A stretch of 39,245 bases of DNA from Gammaproteobacteria bacterium (GCA_012728315.1 JAAYFI010000050.1:1-39245), one strand, 5' to 3'; counted from the first letter of the stretch, positions 19,488-29,872 are shown. Made by a program: numbers and translations. The notes: generated by a model not told the origin, from the sequence alone.

Positions 19488-21134
19488 TTACAACAATAGA
19501 CTGCGGATCTCGGCTAGCAACTCACTGAGACGGCGAGTGAAATGTGCTGCTGCAGCGCCATTAATCACACGATGATCATACGACAGCGATAACGGCAGTA
19601 TTAAACGCGGAGCAAAATCCTCACCATTCCATACGGGCTGCATAGTGGCACGTGATACACCCAAGATGGCCACTTCTGGCGCATTAACAATCGGGGTGAA
19701 ACCGGTTCCACCAATATGCCCAAGACTGGAAATAGTAAAGCAAGCGCCTTGCATCTGCTCAGCAGTGAGTTTTTTATTGCGTGCTTTATCTGCCAACTCA
19801 GCCGCCTCGGCAGCCAGCTGCAACAGGCTCTTCTGATTCACATCACGAATAACGGGCACTAACAAGCCTTCTGGCGTATCCACAGCAAAACCTAAATGCA
19901 CATATTTTTTGCGAATTAGAGCTTTGCCGCTTGGCGCTAAAGAACTGTTAAAGTCAGGCATTTCTTGCAATAAATGCGCACAGGCTTTCAACAAAAACGG
20001 CAGTATCGTCAGTTTAACCCCGGCCTTTTCCGCCACTGCTTTTTGCCCAACTCGAAACGCCTCAAGCTCGGTAATATCAGCGGACTCAAACTGCGTGACA
20101 TGGGGTACATTGAGCCAGCTTCGGTGCAGATTCATTGCCCCAACCTGCTGTAAACGGGTCATGGCAACTTCTTCAATTTCACCAAAGCGCGCAAAATCCA
20201 CAGCAGGAATCGGCGCAATGCCACTGCCTTGCTCGACTGCAGCATGGGTTTGCTTGCTCAAAACAGACTGTACATAAGCATGCACATCTTCTTTCATAAC
20301 GCGCTGATTTGGCCCGCTACCGCTCACCAAACTCAAATCAACACCAAACTCACGCGCTAACTTGCGCACTGCAGGGCCTGCATGCACGGCCGCGGTTTTT
20401 TTACGTTGATCCGGCGTCGGCGCAGTTTCAGGGGCGACCGAAACCGCAGGACTTGGCTTTGGCGCAGCGGCTACAGGAGCAGCAGAAACTGTAGGGGCGA
20501 CAGGGGCGGCAGCAACCACTTGACTGCTCGCTGCTTGGGCGACCTTAACCTTAAAGATTAAATCCCCGGTTCCCACTTCTGCATCCAAACGCACCAATAC
20601 TTCGACGACTTCACCACTCACCGGTGAAGGAATTTCCATGCTGGCTTTATCCGACTCGAGCGTGAGCAGCGATTGCTCCTCAGTAACCTGGTCACCGACA
20701 GCAACCAATAACTCAATCACTCGTGCTTTACCCGACGAGCCAATATCAGGCACATGGATATCTTCAATAATATTTTCAGCAGCAACCTCAGCCACACTTG
20801 CAATAGATGCAGCTGCGCCGGCCGACACAGCAGGTACTGGGGTACTTGCTGCAACGATTTCAGGATTTGAGTCAGTCGTCTCTGAAACTGCAACCGGCTC
20901 GCCATCCACCTCCAGCTCGAGTAAGTCATCACCTTCTTTCAGTCGGTCACCCAGCTTAACGGCCAAGCTTTTAATCACCCCGGCTTTTGGTGCAGGGATT
21001 TCCATACTGGCTTTGTCTGACTCTAATGTCAGTAGGCTTTGTTCCGCTTCAATACGGTCGCCCACTTTAACAAACAGCTCAATCACTTCACCCTCACCTG
21101 TGCCGATGTCGGGTACGCGAATTAATTCACTCAT
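19488..21134 (-). CDS. aceF: Pyruvate dehydrogenase E2, dihydrolipoyl acetyltransferase
   Basis: Core of the pyruvate dehydrogenase complex; carries acetyl groups on lipoyl-lysine and passes them to CoA. It has 548 residues: two lipoyl domains with lipoyl-Lys K41 and K163, each in ESDKASMEIP, joined by Ala/Pro/Val-rich linkers; a peripheral-subunit-binding domain near 250-285 (AGPAVRKLAREFGVDL); and the acetyltransferase domain ending in SYDHRVINGA with catalytic His521. Two lipoyl domains is the pseudomonad pattern, while E. coli has three. It starts 11 bp after aceE, so the two form an operon; lpd is not in the window. Confidence 0.97.
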   Translation of the reverse strand: MSELIRVPDIGTGEGEVIELFVKVGDRIEAEQSLLTLESDKASMEIPAPKAGVIKSLAVKLGDRLKEGDDLLELEVDGEPVAVSETTDSNPEIVAASTPVPAVSAGAAASIASVAEVAAENIIEDIHVPDIGSSGKARVIELLVAVGDQVTEEQSLLTLESDKASMEIPSPVSGEVVEVLVRLDAEVGTGDLIFKVKVAQAASSQVVAAAPVAPTVSAAPVAAAPKPSPAVSVAPETAPTPDQRKKTAAVHAGPAVRKLAREFGVDLSLVSGSGPNQRVMKEDVHAYVQSVLSKQTHAAVEQGSGIAPIPAVDFARFGEIEEVAMTRLQQVGAMNLHRSWLNVPHVTQFESADITELEAFRVGQKAVAEKAGVKLTILPFLLKACAHLLQEMPDFNSSLAPSGKALIRKKYVHLGFAVDTPEGLLVPVIRDVNQKSLLQLAAEAAELADKARNKKLTAEQMQGACFTISSLGHIGGTGFTPIVNAPEVAILGVSRATMQPVWNGEDFAPRLILPLSLSYDHRVINGAAAAHFTRRLSELLAEIRSLLL

Positions 21135-21145
21135 TAACGCTCTCC

Positions 21146-23800
21146 TCAGCAGTCCAGTGGGTTAGGTTTATTGGCATCAATACCGAACTTATCCATGGCA
21201 TCCAGCATCACTTGCGCATCTAACTGACCTTGCGCCACTAAGCCTTCTAATGCCGCCAGTACGACCCAATGACGATCCACTTCAAAGAAGTGACGCAACT
21301 TTTTACGCGAGTCACTGCGACCAAAACCATCGGTACCTAGCACTTTATACTGCTCTTGCGGCACCCACTGGCGCACTTGGTCAGCATAGAGCTTCATATA
21401 GTCGGTGGACGCAACCACTGGACCACGACGGCCCTCTAAGCAGCTTTCAATATGTGATAGGCGTGGCATTTCACGAGGATGCAAACGATTCCAGCGCTCC
21501 GCATCCAAACAGTCACGACGCAGTTCGTTAAAGCTGGTGACACTCCAAACATCAGCACCAACGCCAAAGTCTTCACGTAAGATTTTGGCCGCTTCACGCA
21601 CTTCCAGCAAAATTGTTCCGCTGCCTAAGAGCTGTACATGCAGATCACTGCTGCGCTTATCTTCTTCCAACAAGTACATACCGCGAATAATATCCTCTTC
21701 GATACCTTCACGATCAGGCATAGCAGGCTGCTGATAGGATTCGTTCATCATGGTGATGTAGTAGTAACGGTCTTGCTGCAACTCCAGCATTTGCCGCACA
21801 CCCTCACGAATAATCACCGCCATTTCATAGCCGTAAGCAGGATCATAAGCGTGGCAGTTTGGAATAGTGCCCGCAAGGATATGGCTATGGCCATCTTGGT
21901 GCTGCAAACCTTCACCATTAAGAGTGGTGCGACCGGCGGTACCCCCCATTAAGAAACCACGGGCGCGGATATCACCGGCGGCCCAAGCTAAGTCGCCAAT
22001 ACGCTGGAAGCCAAACATGGAGTAGAAGGCATAGAACGGCAGCATCGGTTGGTTATGGTTACTGTAAGCGGTGGCCGCAGCAATCCAAGCTGACATCGCA
22101 CCGGCCTCAGTGATGCCCTCTTCAAGGATCTGACCTTTTTTATCCTCTTTATAGTACATCACCTGACCATGGTCGACCGGCTGATAGAGCTGCCCCACCG
22201 CGGAGTAAATGCCCAGCTGACGGAACATGCCTTCCATACCAAAGGTACGGGCTTCATCAGGAACAATAGGCACGATTCGACTACCCAGATCTTTATCCTT
22301 GAGCAACTGCGCCAAAATACGTACAAAGACCATGGTGGTGGACACTTCACGCTCACCCGTGCCATCCAAGATAGCTTTTAAAGTGTCTAATGAAGGTGTG
22401 GGAATGCTCATGCTTTTCGCGCGACGCTGCGGAACAAAACCACCCAGCGCTTCGCGACGCTCTTTTAGATAGCGTATTTCTGGGCTGTTTTCTGCGGGAC
22501 GGTAAAATGGCAAACTCTCTAGGTTTTCATCGCTGACCGGGATATCAAAGCGATCTCTAAAGCCTTTTAGACTTTCTAAATCAACTTTTTTAATGTTGTG
22601 GGCAATATTTTGCGCCTCACCGGTACCTGTACCGTAACCTTTAATGGTTTTCGCTAAGATCACCGTTGGCTGACCTTTGTGATGCACCGCCGCATGATAG
22701 GCGGCATACACCTTAAATGGATCGTGACCACCGCGGTTGAGCTTCCAGATTTCATCATCGGTTAAGTCTTCAACCATCGCCGCCAAACGCGGATCCGTAC
22801 CAAAGAAATCTTTACGAACAAAAGCACCATCATTGGCTTTATAGTTTTGATAGTCACCGTCTAAGGCTTCATCCATGCGGCGCTGCATAACACCTTCAGT
22901 GTCTTTAGCAAATAACGGATCCCATAAGCGTCCCCACAAGACTTTAATTACGTTCCAATCCGCACCGCGGAAGTTACCTTCCAACTCTTGAATGATTTTA
23001 CCGTTACCGCGCACCGGACCATCTAAGCGCTGCAAGTTACAGTTAATAACAAAGATCAAGTTATCGAGCTTTTCGCGTCCGGCAAGGGAAATGGCGCCCA
23101 AGGATTCGGGTTCATCGGTTTCACCATCACCTAAGAAGCACCATACTTTCTGTTTACCCGGCTGAATAAAGCCGCGGTGCTCCAGATATTTCATAAAGCG
23201 CGCTTGGTAAATGGCTTGAATTGGCCCCAAACCCATAGATACAGTCGGGAACTGCCAGTAATCTTGCATCAACCAAGGGTGCGGATAAGACGATAAGCCT
23301 TCACCTTCGGTTTCACGACGGAAATGCTCCAGTTGCTCTTCAGTGATACGCCCTTCTAAAAAAGAACGCGCATACACACCAGGCGAGGCATGCCCTTGGA
23401 AATAGATTAAATCACCACCATGCTCTTCTGTCCGCGCTTTAAAAAAGTAGTTAAAACCAATGTCATATAACGTAGCGCTCGAGGCAAAGGTTGCAATATG
23501 ACCACCGAGGTCAGGATCGGCTTGGTTAGCCCGCATCACCATGGCTAAGGCGTTCCAGCGTACTAAGGAGCGAATCCGGCGCTCCATAAATAAATCACCC
23601 GGCATACGTGCTTCATGGGTGACCGGAATGCTATTGCGATAAGGCGTGGTGATGGCGTGCGGCAAACGTGTGCCGCCACGGCTGGCCAGTTCGCCTAAAC
23701 GCGATAATATGTAATGAACGCGCTCTTCGCCTTCATGGGCTTGGACGGACTCTAAAGCATCCAACCATTCCTGGGTTTCTACCGGATCAAGATCTTGCAT
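21146..23800 (-). CDS. aceE: Pyruvate dehydrogenase E1 component (homodimeric)
   Basis: Thiamine-diphosphate-dependent decarboxylation of pyruvate and reductive acetylation of the E2 lipoyl groups. It has 884 residues, as expected for the homodimeric gammaproteobacterial E1. The ThDP/Mg2+ motif begins at G224 (GDGETDEPESLGAI) and runs to the N of VINCN. GGGAG lies six bases upstream of the ATG. First gene of aceE-aceF, divergent from glnE; the 247-bp gap holds a 7-3-7 palindrome that could be the operator of a GntR-type regulator. Confidence 0.97.
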   Translation of the reverse strand: MQDLDPVETQEWLDALESVQAHEGEERVHYILSRLGELASRGGTRLPHAITTPYRNSIPVTHEARMPGDLFMERRIRSLVRWNALAMVMRANQADPDLGGHIATFASSATLYDIGFNYFFKARTEEHGGDLIYFQGHASPGVYARSFLEGRITEEQLEHFRRETEGEGLSSYPHPWLMQDYWQFPTVSMGLGPIQAIYQARFMKYLEHRGFIQPGKQKVWCFLGDGETDEPESLGAISLAGREKLDNLIFVINCNLQRLDGPVRGNGKIIQELEGNFRGADWNVIKVLWGRLWDPLFAKDTEGVMQRRMDEALDGDYQNYKANDGAFVRKDFFGTDPRLAAMVEDLTDDEIWKLNRGGHDPFKVYAAYHAAVHHKGQPTVILAKTIKGYGTGTGEAQNIAHNIKKVDLESLKGFRDRFDIPVSDENLESLPFYRPAENSPEIRYLKERREALGGFVPQRRAKSMSIPTPSLDTLKAILDGTGEREVSTTMVFVRILAQLLKDKDLGSRIVPIVPDEARTFGMEGMFRQLGIYSAVGQLYQPVDHGQVMYYKEDKKGQILEEGITEAGAMSAWIAAATAYSNHNQPMLPFYAFYSMFGFQRIGDLAWAAGDIRARGFLMGGTAGRTTLNGEGLQHQDGHSHILAGTIPNCHAYDPAYGYEMAVIIREGVRQMLELQQDRYYYITMMNESYQQPAMPDREGIEEDIIRGMYLLEEDKRSSDLHVQLLGSGTILLEVREAAKILREDFGVGADVWSVTSFNELRRDCLDAERWNRLHPREMPRLSHIESCLEGRRGPVVASTDYMKLYADQVRQWVPQEQYKVLGTDGFGRSDSRKKLRHFFEVDRHWVVLAALEGLVAQGQLDAQVMLDAMDKFGIDANKPNPLDC

Positions 23801-23903
23801 GTTTCGCTCCCAAACTAAGGATCTATTGATGATGAACCTATATGTGCTTCATGTCTTGTGAACAGTCAGCCCATGACACAGCAAAGACATATATTTTCTC
23901 TTC

Positions 23904-23920
23904 TTGTAGTTTTACTACAA
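23904..23920. promoter_or_regulatory. Palindrome in aceE promoter region, possible operator
   Basis: Perfect inverted repeat TTGTAGT-TTT-ACTACAA, centred about 112 bp upstream of the aceE start. On the minus strand TTGTAG can serve as a -35 with an A+T-rich -10 area (AAATATATG) about 18 bases on, so a bound protein would block the promoter. GntR-family regulators of pyruvate and lactate genes bind short dyads of this general shape. The glnE side has an imperfect hairpin (24000-24021) just before its ribosome binding site. Confidence 0.5.
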
Positions 23921-24047
23921 AACGACGCGCGCGTCAGCATCTATTCGCTACGCCTTTTGGCCAAGTGTGTTCCGCAAGCTCAGCATGCCGAGACAATTTA
24001 AGGTATCTTTACAGACACCTTTAGCGTGATATTGTTCAGGACCGCGC

Positions 24048-26975
24048 ATGACACCTCTCTTACTGGATTCCATTCCTTCAAGCTTGCTACTTTTACAACA
24101 AAAAGCCCAAAGAGCATGGGCTCATGCACTGCAAGAACAGCAAATAGACAACCCTCATTGGCCTGAGAGCCGCTACCAAGCCTTTATTCGCGTCTGCACC
24201 TTGAGCGATTTTGTGCTCAATCAAGCCATTCGCGACCCGCAAATGCTGATTGATCTGGTGGCCTCTGGACAGCTGGATCGCACCTTAGTCCCTGGCGAAA
24301 TACGTCACCAACTCAATGAGCGTTTAATTGATTGCGCCGATGAAGCCAGCTTGCTGCTGCACTTACGCCAATACCGTAATCGCCAACAAGTACGCATTAT
24401 TTGGCGTGATTTAATGCGCCAGTCTGAACTCAGCGAAACCTGCCGCGACCTCTCCGCCATGGCCGATGCGTGCATCGATTTAGCCTATCACTGGCTGTAT
24501 CAACACCATTGCCAGTTATTTGGTACCCCTATTGGCCGCCACAGTAAACACCCGCAACAACTGGTTATTTTGGGCATGGGCAAGCTAGGCGCCTACGAGC
24601 TGAATTTATCCTCAGATGTCGATTTAATTTTCACCTACCCTGAAGGCGGTGAAACTGAAGGTGCAAAACGCAGCCTCGATAATCAAGAGTTTTTCACGCG
24701 CCTTGGACAAAAGCTGATTAAAGCCTTAGACACTATCACCGTGGATGGCTTTGCGTTTCGTGTGGATATGCGCTTGCGTCCCTATGGTTCCAGCGGCCCA
24801 CTGGTTTACAGTTTCACTGCCATTGAACAGTATTATCAAAACCAAGGTCGCGACTGGGAACGCTACGCCATGATTAAAGCGCGCGTTGTCGCCGGCGATC
24901 AAAATGCTGGCGCCAGTCTCCTTAGAATTCTGCGGCCATTTGTGTACCGCCGTTACTTGGATTTCTCCGCCATTGAAGCGCTGCGCTCCATGAAGCAATT
25001 GATTCAACAAGAAGTGCGTCGCAAAGACATGGACGACAATATTAAGCTGGGTTCTGGCGGGATTCGTGAGGTAGAGTTTATCGCCCAAGCTTTTCAACTG
25101 ATTCATGGTGGACGCGACTTAAGCTTACAGCAGCGACCTCTGCTCAATATTTTAGATACCTTGGCTGCACAAGGCTATATGCCTTCCGCTGACGTCACCG
25201 AACTCAAAGATGCCTACCGTTTTTTGCGCTACACCGAACATGCTCTGCAAGCTGTTGCTGACTTACAAACACAGCGCTTACCTGACACCCCGCTTGAGCA
25301 AGCTCGGCTTGCCTTTATGATGGGCTTTAATGACTGGCCCACCTTTTTCGGCCAGCTAATGTATTGGCGTAAACGCATTGAACATCATTTTCGCGCAGTC
25401 ATTGCTGATCCTGACGAGGCTGAAGAGGACTGTATTGGTGGTGAATGGCTGCCTGTTTGGGAAGACACCATCGCAGTGGAAAGTATCTATCAACAATTGC
25501 AAGAAGCAGGCTATCAGGACAGTCATGCGGCTTGGCAGCGTATTGTACAACTGCGCGAAGGCTCGCAAGTGCGCGCCATGCAGCGTCTAGGCCGTGAGCG
25601 CCTCGATGCTTTTATGCCGCGTTTTCTATCCCAAGCTGTTGAGCACGACAACCCTGACCTTGTGCTGGAACGTGTTTTACCCCTGATTGAAGCGGTCGCA
25701 CGACGTTCGGCTTACCTCGTGCTGCTCACGGAAAACCCAGGCGCACTCTTAAGAGTCATCAACCTCTGCGCTGCCAGCCCGTGGATTGCAGAACAGCTGA
25801 CACGCTTCCCGGCACTGCTGGATGAACTGCTCAATGAAGGCCGCTTGTATCGACCACCCCTGGCACCTGAATTAACGGCAGAATTACGCGAGCATTTATT
25901 ACGTATCCCTGAAGAGGATATTGAGCAGCAAATGAATGCGCTACGTCATTTTAAACTGGCGCACCGTTTGCGCGTTGCCGCATCAGAAATTGCCGGTACG
26001 CTGCCGTTAATGAAAGTCAGTGATTATTTGACATGGTTAGCAGAAGCCATTTTGGAGCAAGTTTTACAGCTGGTTTGGCATGAAATGGTACGCAAGCACG
26101 GCATGCCACGGCGTGTCGACGGCAGCCCCAGTGAGCTGGACTTTGTTGTTGTAGGCTACGGAAAACTCGGTGGGATTGAGCTTGGCCATGGCTCTGACCT
26201 TGATCTTGTGTTTATTTACGACTGTGACCCTGTCGCCGAAACTGACGGTGCACGCCCTGTCGATGGTGCACAATTTTACACACGCATGGGCCAGCGCATT
26301 ATTTCGATGCTCACGACACGCACTACCGCCGGTGGTCTCTATGATGTTGATATGCGTTTAAGGCCCAGCGGTGACTCCGGTTTACTGGCCAGCTCACTGA
26401 GCGCCTTTAGCCGCTATCAAGAAGAGCAAGCTTGGACTTGGGAGCATCAAGCACTCATTCGCGCGCGGGTTTTGGTTGGCAGCCCAGAGCTAACCCAGCA
26501 ATTTAATCAAGTGCGCCTCAATGTATTAGCTCGCCAACGCTGTTTATCTGTTTTACAAGAAGAAGTCAGCGAAATGCGCGCCAAAATGCGGCATAATCAT
26601 GGCACCCAAATCACCCAAGGTGGTTTAGGCCAGAATGCATTCAACAGTGATATGCCCTTTGATCTAAAGCAAGATGCTGGTGGTATCGTTGACATCGAAT
26701 TTATGGTGCAATATGCCGTTCTAGCTTGGTCATGGCAATATCCACAATTGGTAACCTATACCGACAACATTCGTATTCTTGACGGTCTCGGCGCAGAAAA
26801 CCTGTTCAGTACGGATCATGTCCGTATGCTACAGGAGGCTTACAAGGCCTATCGTGCAGCAGCTCACCGTCTGGCCCTGCAAAAACAGCAAGGCGTGGTT
26901 GAAGGCAATCTGTTTGCAGACGAACGTCACGCTGTGATGGCCGTTTGGCAAGAACTGGGCTTGAGTTATTTGTAA
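24048..26975 (+). CDS. glnE: Glutamine synthetase adenylyltransferase/deadenylase
   Basis: Bifunctional enzyme that attaches AMP to, and removes it from, glutamine synthetase in response to glutamine and PII. It has 975 residues with two nucleotidyltransferase domains. The N-terminal adenylyl-removing site has GMGKLGAYELNLSSDVDLIF at 176-195, and the C-terminal adenylyl-transferring site has GYGKLGGIELGHGSDLDLVF at 703-722; both keep the D-x-D metal ligands. AGGA lies seven bases before the ATG. ilvE follows after 36 bp, so the two are likely cotranscribed. Confidence 0.97.
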   Translation: MTPLLLDSIPSSLLLLQQKAQRAWAHALQEQQIDNPHWPESRYQAFIRVCTLSDFVLNQAIRDPQMLIDLVASGQLDRTLVPGEIRHQLNERLIDCADEASLLLHLRQYRNRQQVRIIWRDLMRQSELSETCRDLSAMADACIDLAYHWLYQHHCQLFGTPIGRHSKHPQQLVILGMGKLGAYELNLSSDVDLIFTYPEGGETEGAKRSLDNQEFFTRLGQKLIKALDTITVDGFAFRVDMRLRPYGSSGPLVYSFTAIEQYYQNQGRDWERYAMIKARVVAGDQNAGASLLRILRPFVYRRYLDFSAIEALRSMKQLIQQEVRRKDMDDNIKLGSGGIREVEFIAQAFQLIHGGRDLSLQQRPLLNILDTLAAQGYMPSADVTELKDAYRFLRYTEHALQAVADLQTQRLPDTPLEQARLAFMMGFNDWPTFFGQLMYWRKRIEHHFRAVIADPDEAEEDCIGGEWLPVWEDTIAVESIYQQLQEAGYQDSHAAWQRIVQLREGSQVRAMQRLGRERLDAFMPRFLSQAVEHDNPDLVLERVLPLIEAVARRSAYLVLLTENPGALLRVINLCAASPWIAEQLTRFPALLDELLNEGRLYRPPLAPELTAELREHLLRIPEEDIEQQMNALRHFKLAHRLRVAASEIAGTLPLMKVSDYLTWLAEAILEQVLQLVWHEMVRKHGMPRRVDGSPSELDFVVVGYGKLGGIELGHGSDLDLVFIYDCDPVAETDGARPVDGAQFYTRMGQRIISMLTTRTTAGGLYDVDMRLRPSGDSGLLASSLSAFSRYQEEQAWTWEHQALIRARVLVGSPELTQQFNQVRLNVLARQRCLSVLQEEVSEMRAKMRHNHGTQITQGGLGQNAFNSDMPFDLKQDAGGIVDIEFMVQYAVLAWSWQYPQLVTYTDNIRILDGLGAENLFSTDHVRMLQEAYKAYRAAAHRLALQKQQGVVEGNLFADERHAVMAVWQELGLSYL

Positions 26976-27011
26976 TCAGACTTTTAATATTATTTTCAGG
27001 AGCACGTAACA

Positions 27012-27935
27012 ATGTCGATGGCTGATCGTGATGGTGTTATTTGGTATGACGGCGAAATGGTTGAATGGCGTAACGCAACCACTCACGTTCTGACTCACTC
27101 ATTACACTACGGCATGGGCGTATTTGAAGGCATTCGCGCCTACAAAACCCCAAAAGGCACCGCAATCTTCCGCTTACAAGCACACACTGACCGCCTGTTT
27201 GAGTCAGCGCATATTATGGGCATGAAGATTCCTTACACCAAGGACGAGGTCAATCAGGCTGTTATTGCTGCGGTACGTGATAACAACCTCGATAGCGCCT
27301 ATATCCGTCCCTTAGCATTCTATGGTTCCGAAGGCATGGGCATTCGTGCCGACAACCTCAAAGTACACTTGATTGTTGCGGCTTGGCACTGGGGTGCTTA
27401 CATGGGCGAAGAAGCCTTGAAAACAGGCATTAAAATCCGCACCAGCTCCTTCACCCGCCACCATGTGAACATCACCATGACTCGCGCTAAATCCAGCGGT
27501 GCTTATGTGAACTCCATGCTAGCACTGCAAGAAGCCGTATCAGCCGGTGCCGATGAAGCGTTGCTGCTCGATCCAGAAGGTTATGTTGCAGAAGGTTCAG
27601 GCGAGAATATCTTTATTGTTAAAAACGGTGTGATTTATACCCCAGAAGTCACCGCCTGCCTCAATGGTATTACCCGTAATACCATTTTGACCTTGGCGAA
27701 AGCACGTGGCATCGAAATCGTTGAAAAACGTATTACCCGTGATGAAGTGTATATCGCTGATGAAGCCTTCTTCACCGGTACTGCTGCAGAAGTCACGCCC
27801 ATTCGCGAAGTCGATAACCGTCAAATCGGTATTGGCAGCCGCGGCCCAATCACTGAAATCCTGCAAAAGGCTTACTTTGATTTAGTCACTGGCGAAACTG
27901 AAGATCACCCTGAGTGGCGCACACTGGTTAATTAA
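27012..27935 (+). CDS. ilvE: Branched-chain amino acid aminotransferase
   Basis: PLP-dependent last step of valine, leucine and isoleucine synthesis. Fold type IV enzyme of 307 residues. The PLP lysine is K160 in TRAKSSGAYVNSM; the conserved Y/R region HYGMGVFEGIRAYK is at 33-45, and the EGSGENIF segment that contacts PLP lies near 194. AGGAG sits nine bases before the ATG. It completes the branched-chain pathway with ilvIH and ilvC in the left part of the window. It ends at a strong terminator. Confidence 0.96.
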   Translation: MSMADRDGVIWYDGEMVEWRNATTHVLTHSLHYGMGVFEGIRAYKTPKGTAIFRLQAHTDRLFESAHIMGMKIPYTKDEVNQAVIAAVRDNNLDSAYIRPLAFYGSEGMGIRADNLKVHLIVAAWHWGAYMGEEALKTGIKIRTSSFTRHHVNITMTRAKSSGAYVNSMLALQEAVSAGADEALLLDPEGYVAEGSGENIFIVKNGVIYTPEVTACLNGITRNTILTLAKARGIEIVEKRITRDEVYIADEAFFTGTAAEVTPIREVDNRQIGIGSRGPITEILQKAYFDLVTGETEDHPEWRTLVN

Positions 27936-27949
27936 TCACTGCGTAACGC

Positions 27950-27986
27950 AAAAAGCCCGCTAAAAATCATTTCTAGCGGGCTTTTT
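27950..27986. terminator. Bidirectional terminator ilvE / rsmJ
   Basis: Stem AAAAAGCCCGCTA/TAGCGGGCTTTTT, 13 bp, with an 11-base loop and runs of A and T at its base. It serves both convergent genes. Confidence 0.95.
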
Positions 27987-28008
27987 AGCTTTATATCTTC
28001 GCTTTTTC

Positions 28009-28794
28009 TTATGGTTTTAAGCTTTTTTTAACATAGATATCATAACGACTGGATTTGCCCTCTAAACTATAGGTCGGTGATACACCAACAATCGCAGGGG
28101 CTTTACGTGGCCGTTTAACCACCACACGATGGCTCGCTAAAGCCAAAGCGGCTGCCAGCAGGTCTGGGGCATCATCATCAGCCCCCACCAATGGCTTAAA
28201 TAAACGCATTTCTTTTTTCACCAGCGCGCTTTTATCGCGACTCGGAAACATGGGGTCCAAATGTATCACTTCTGGTGCAGCTTCAGTCCAAGCAGACATC
28301 AGCTCAATCGCATTGCCCGTCAATAACGGCATACGTTGCACAATCCCAGCCACCTCGGCATCCAGTCTTGCGCGGCGCAAGCCATCAGCCAGTAAAGCAG
28401 CAACAATGGGGTTGCGCTCAATCATCTGCACTTGACAGCCTAAGCAGGCTAAAACAAAAGCATCACGCCCCAATCCAGCGGTGGCATCCAAAATATTTGG
28501 ACGCACCCCCGGCTGTATTCCCACGGCTTTAGCAATCATTTGGCCACTGCCACCTCCAAACTGGCGGCGATGCGCCAACGCACCTTCAATAAAATCGACG
28601 CGCAAAGGGCCAGGTGCAGAACGGCTTAACTCTTGCAGCTGTAAACCATCCACACCCACCTGCAAAGCAAACTCAGCATCGCCATCAAGAGGTAAGCCAA
28701 GCTCCTGCGCCCACTTCTCTGCTGCACTTTGATCAGCAGCGGTGAGGGCTTCTACACGAATTTTGGGGGGCGTTATTCTAGAAAAATCAGACAT
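28009..28794 (-). CDS. rsmJ: 16S rRNA (guanine-1516-N2)-methyltransferase
   Basis: SAM-dependent methylation of G1516 in 16S rRNA. It has 261 residues. The SAM-binding motif is [17 protein letters not shown] near 100-116; the acidic strand end is MIERNP; and the catalytic-site motif is [19 protein letters not shown] near 175-193, all typical of RsmJ/YhiQ. Its ATG overlaps the stop of the upstream small gene by one base (TAATG), suggesting coupled translation and a shared transcript. Confidence 0.93.
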   Translation of the reverse strand: MSDFSRITPPKIRVEALTAADQSAAEKWAQELGLPLDGDAEFALQVGVDGLQLQELSRSAPGPLRVDFIEGALAHRRQFGGGSGQMIAKAVGIQPGVRPNILDATAGLGRDAFVLACLGCQVQMIERNPIVAALLADGLRRARLDAEVAGIVQRMPLLTGNAIELMSAWTEAAPEVIHLDPMFPSRDKSALVKKEMRLFKPLVGADDDAPDLLAAALALASHRVVVKRPRKAPAIVGVSPTYSLEGKSSRYDIYVKKSLKP

Positions 28795-29132
28795 TAAGCG
28801 TACAAATCAAGACCAAGTACATTGGCAGCATCTTCAGCTTGAGTGTTAAATGCTGCAGTACTGGTGTAACTGGCTAGGGCTTTACTGGCTTGATACTGCT
28901 GAGCAGGATTATTCAATACTTGCCGCGCTTCATACTGTTGCATTTGCATGTGCGCTGAAGGACGCTGCACTGGGCGATAGGTGTCGACACTCAGACTGTC
29001 TGAAGCCGCACTCGGTTGCTGCTGACGCGCACGACTTTCCGCTTGGCGAACAGCATCATCCATCTGCGTACTTACATCAGGACGCGTGGTTCTGTTGGGC
29101 ACATAAGCAGGTGATAAACCGTCAATACGCAT
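28794..29132 (-). CDS. Small conserved protein, unknown function
   Basis: Protein of 112 residues that I do not assign to a named family. It has no signal peptide or membrane helix. The sequence is rich in Gln, Ala and Ser, starts [14 protein letters not shown], and is probably partly disordered with helices in the second half ([20 protein letters not shown]). The short N-terminal DG-hydrophobic motif and low complexity recall small pseudomonad proteins found between tsaB and rsmJ. AGGA lies about nine bases before the ATG. It overlaps rsmJ by one base. Confidence 0.75.
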   Translation of the reverse strand: MRIDGLSPAYVPNRTTRPDVSTQMDDAVRQAESRARQQQPSAASDSLSVDTYRPVQRPSAHMQMQQYEARQVLNNPAQQYQASKALASYTSTAAFNTQAEDAANVLGLDLYA

Positions 29133-29191
29133 AGCGTGAGAATCCTAAAAACAGGTTCGTACTGTAACCAGACTCAAGCAACAGTTCAATC

Positions 29192-29872
29192 CTATTGCGG
29201 TTGTTTTGGCGTTGCCACTTGATCGCGCAAATAAATCGGCTGCGCTGCTTGTGCGCTTATCGCTTCACCCCGCCGCCACATGCCCAGAGCAAGAGTCAAA
29301 ATATCTTCAGCATGGGGCAATAACTGTGCATCACGAGCGTACACAGGCACAGCGATGCGCTCAGCATACGCTTGCCAGCCCGTGCCGGCGGCAAACCAAT
29401 CGCCCTGCGCTGCACGTGGCAACTCAGCACGCTCAGGTGCTAACACTGCCTCCATGCCTTGTAAACGCACTTCGCCATCCTCAACCTTATAACAACCCCA
29501 GTAGACTTCATCCATCCGCGCATCAATCGCAACGGCTATGTGTTGCGCATTGTGCTCACGATAGGCGCGCTGAGCAATGGCCGCCAAGTTAGATATCGGC
29601 AACACCGGACGCTCTAATGCAAAAGCTAAGCCTTGCACGACACCTACAGCAATACGCAAGCCAGTAAAAGCACCCGGGCCGCGGCCAAATGCAATGGCAT
29701 CCACTGCTGATTTAGCCACGCCAGCCTCAGCCAACACCTCGCTGATCATCGGCAAAATACGTTGTGCATGTAGACGGGGAATCACCGCGTAACGGCTGAA
29801 CACTTGACCATTGTGTAATAACGCAACAGAACAAGCTTCAGTGGCCGTATCCAGCGCCAGCAAAGTAGTCAT
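29192..29872 (-). CDS. tsaB: tRNA threonylcarbamoyladenosine protein TsaB
   Basis: Non-catalytic partner of TsaD in making t6A37 of ANN-decoding tRNAs. It has 226 residues in an ASKHA actin-like fold: N-terminal LALDTATEACSVAL phosphate-loop-like motif, then FGRGPGAFTGLRIAVGVVQGLA near 64-85, the TsaB hallmark. It lacks the metal-binding HxxxH of TsaD, as expected. The gene is followed by the small conserved gene and rsmJ on the same strand; a long stem-loop separates it from adk. Confidence 0.95.
   Translation of the reverse strand: MTTLLALDTATEACSVALLHNGQVFSRYAVIPRLHAQRILPMISEVLAEAGVAKSAVDAIAFGRGPGAFTGLRIAVGVVQGLAFALERPVLPISNLAAIAQRAYREHNAQHIAVAIDARMDEVYWGCYKVEDGEVRLQGMEAVLAPERAELPRAAQGDWFAAGTGWQAYAERIAVPVYARDAQLLPHAEDILTLALGMWRRGEAISAQAAQPIYLRDQVATPKQPQ

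Noticed and set aside
24008-24035. TTTACA / TATTGT promoter for glnE
   Set aside because: The start point would fall after the glnE ribosome binding site, leaving no usable leader.
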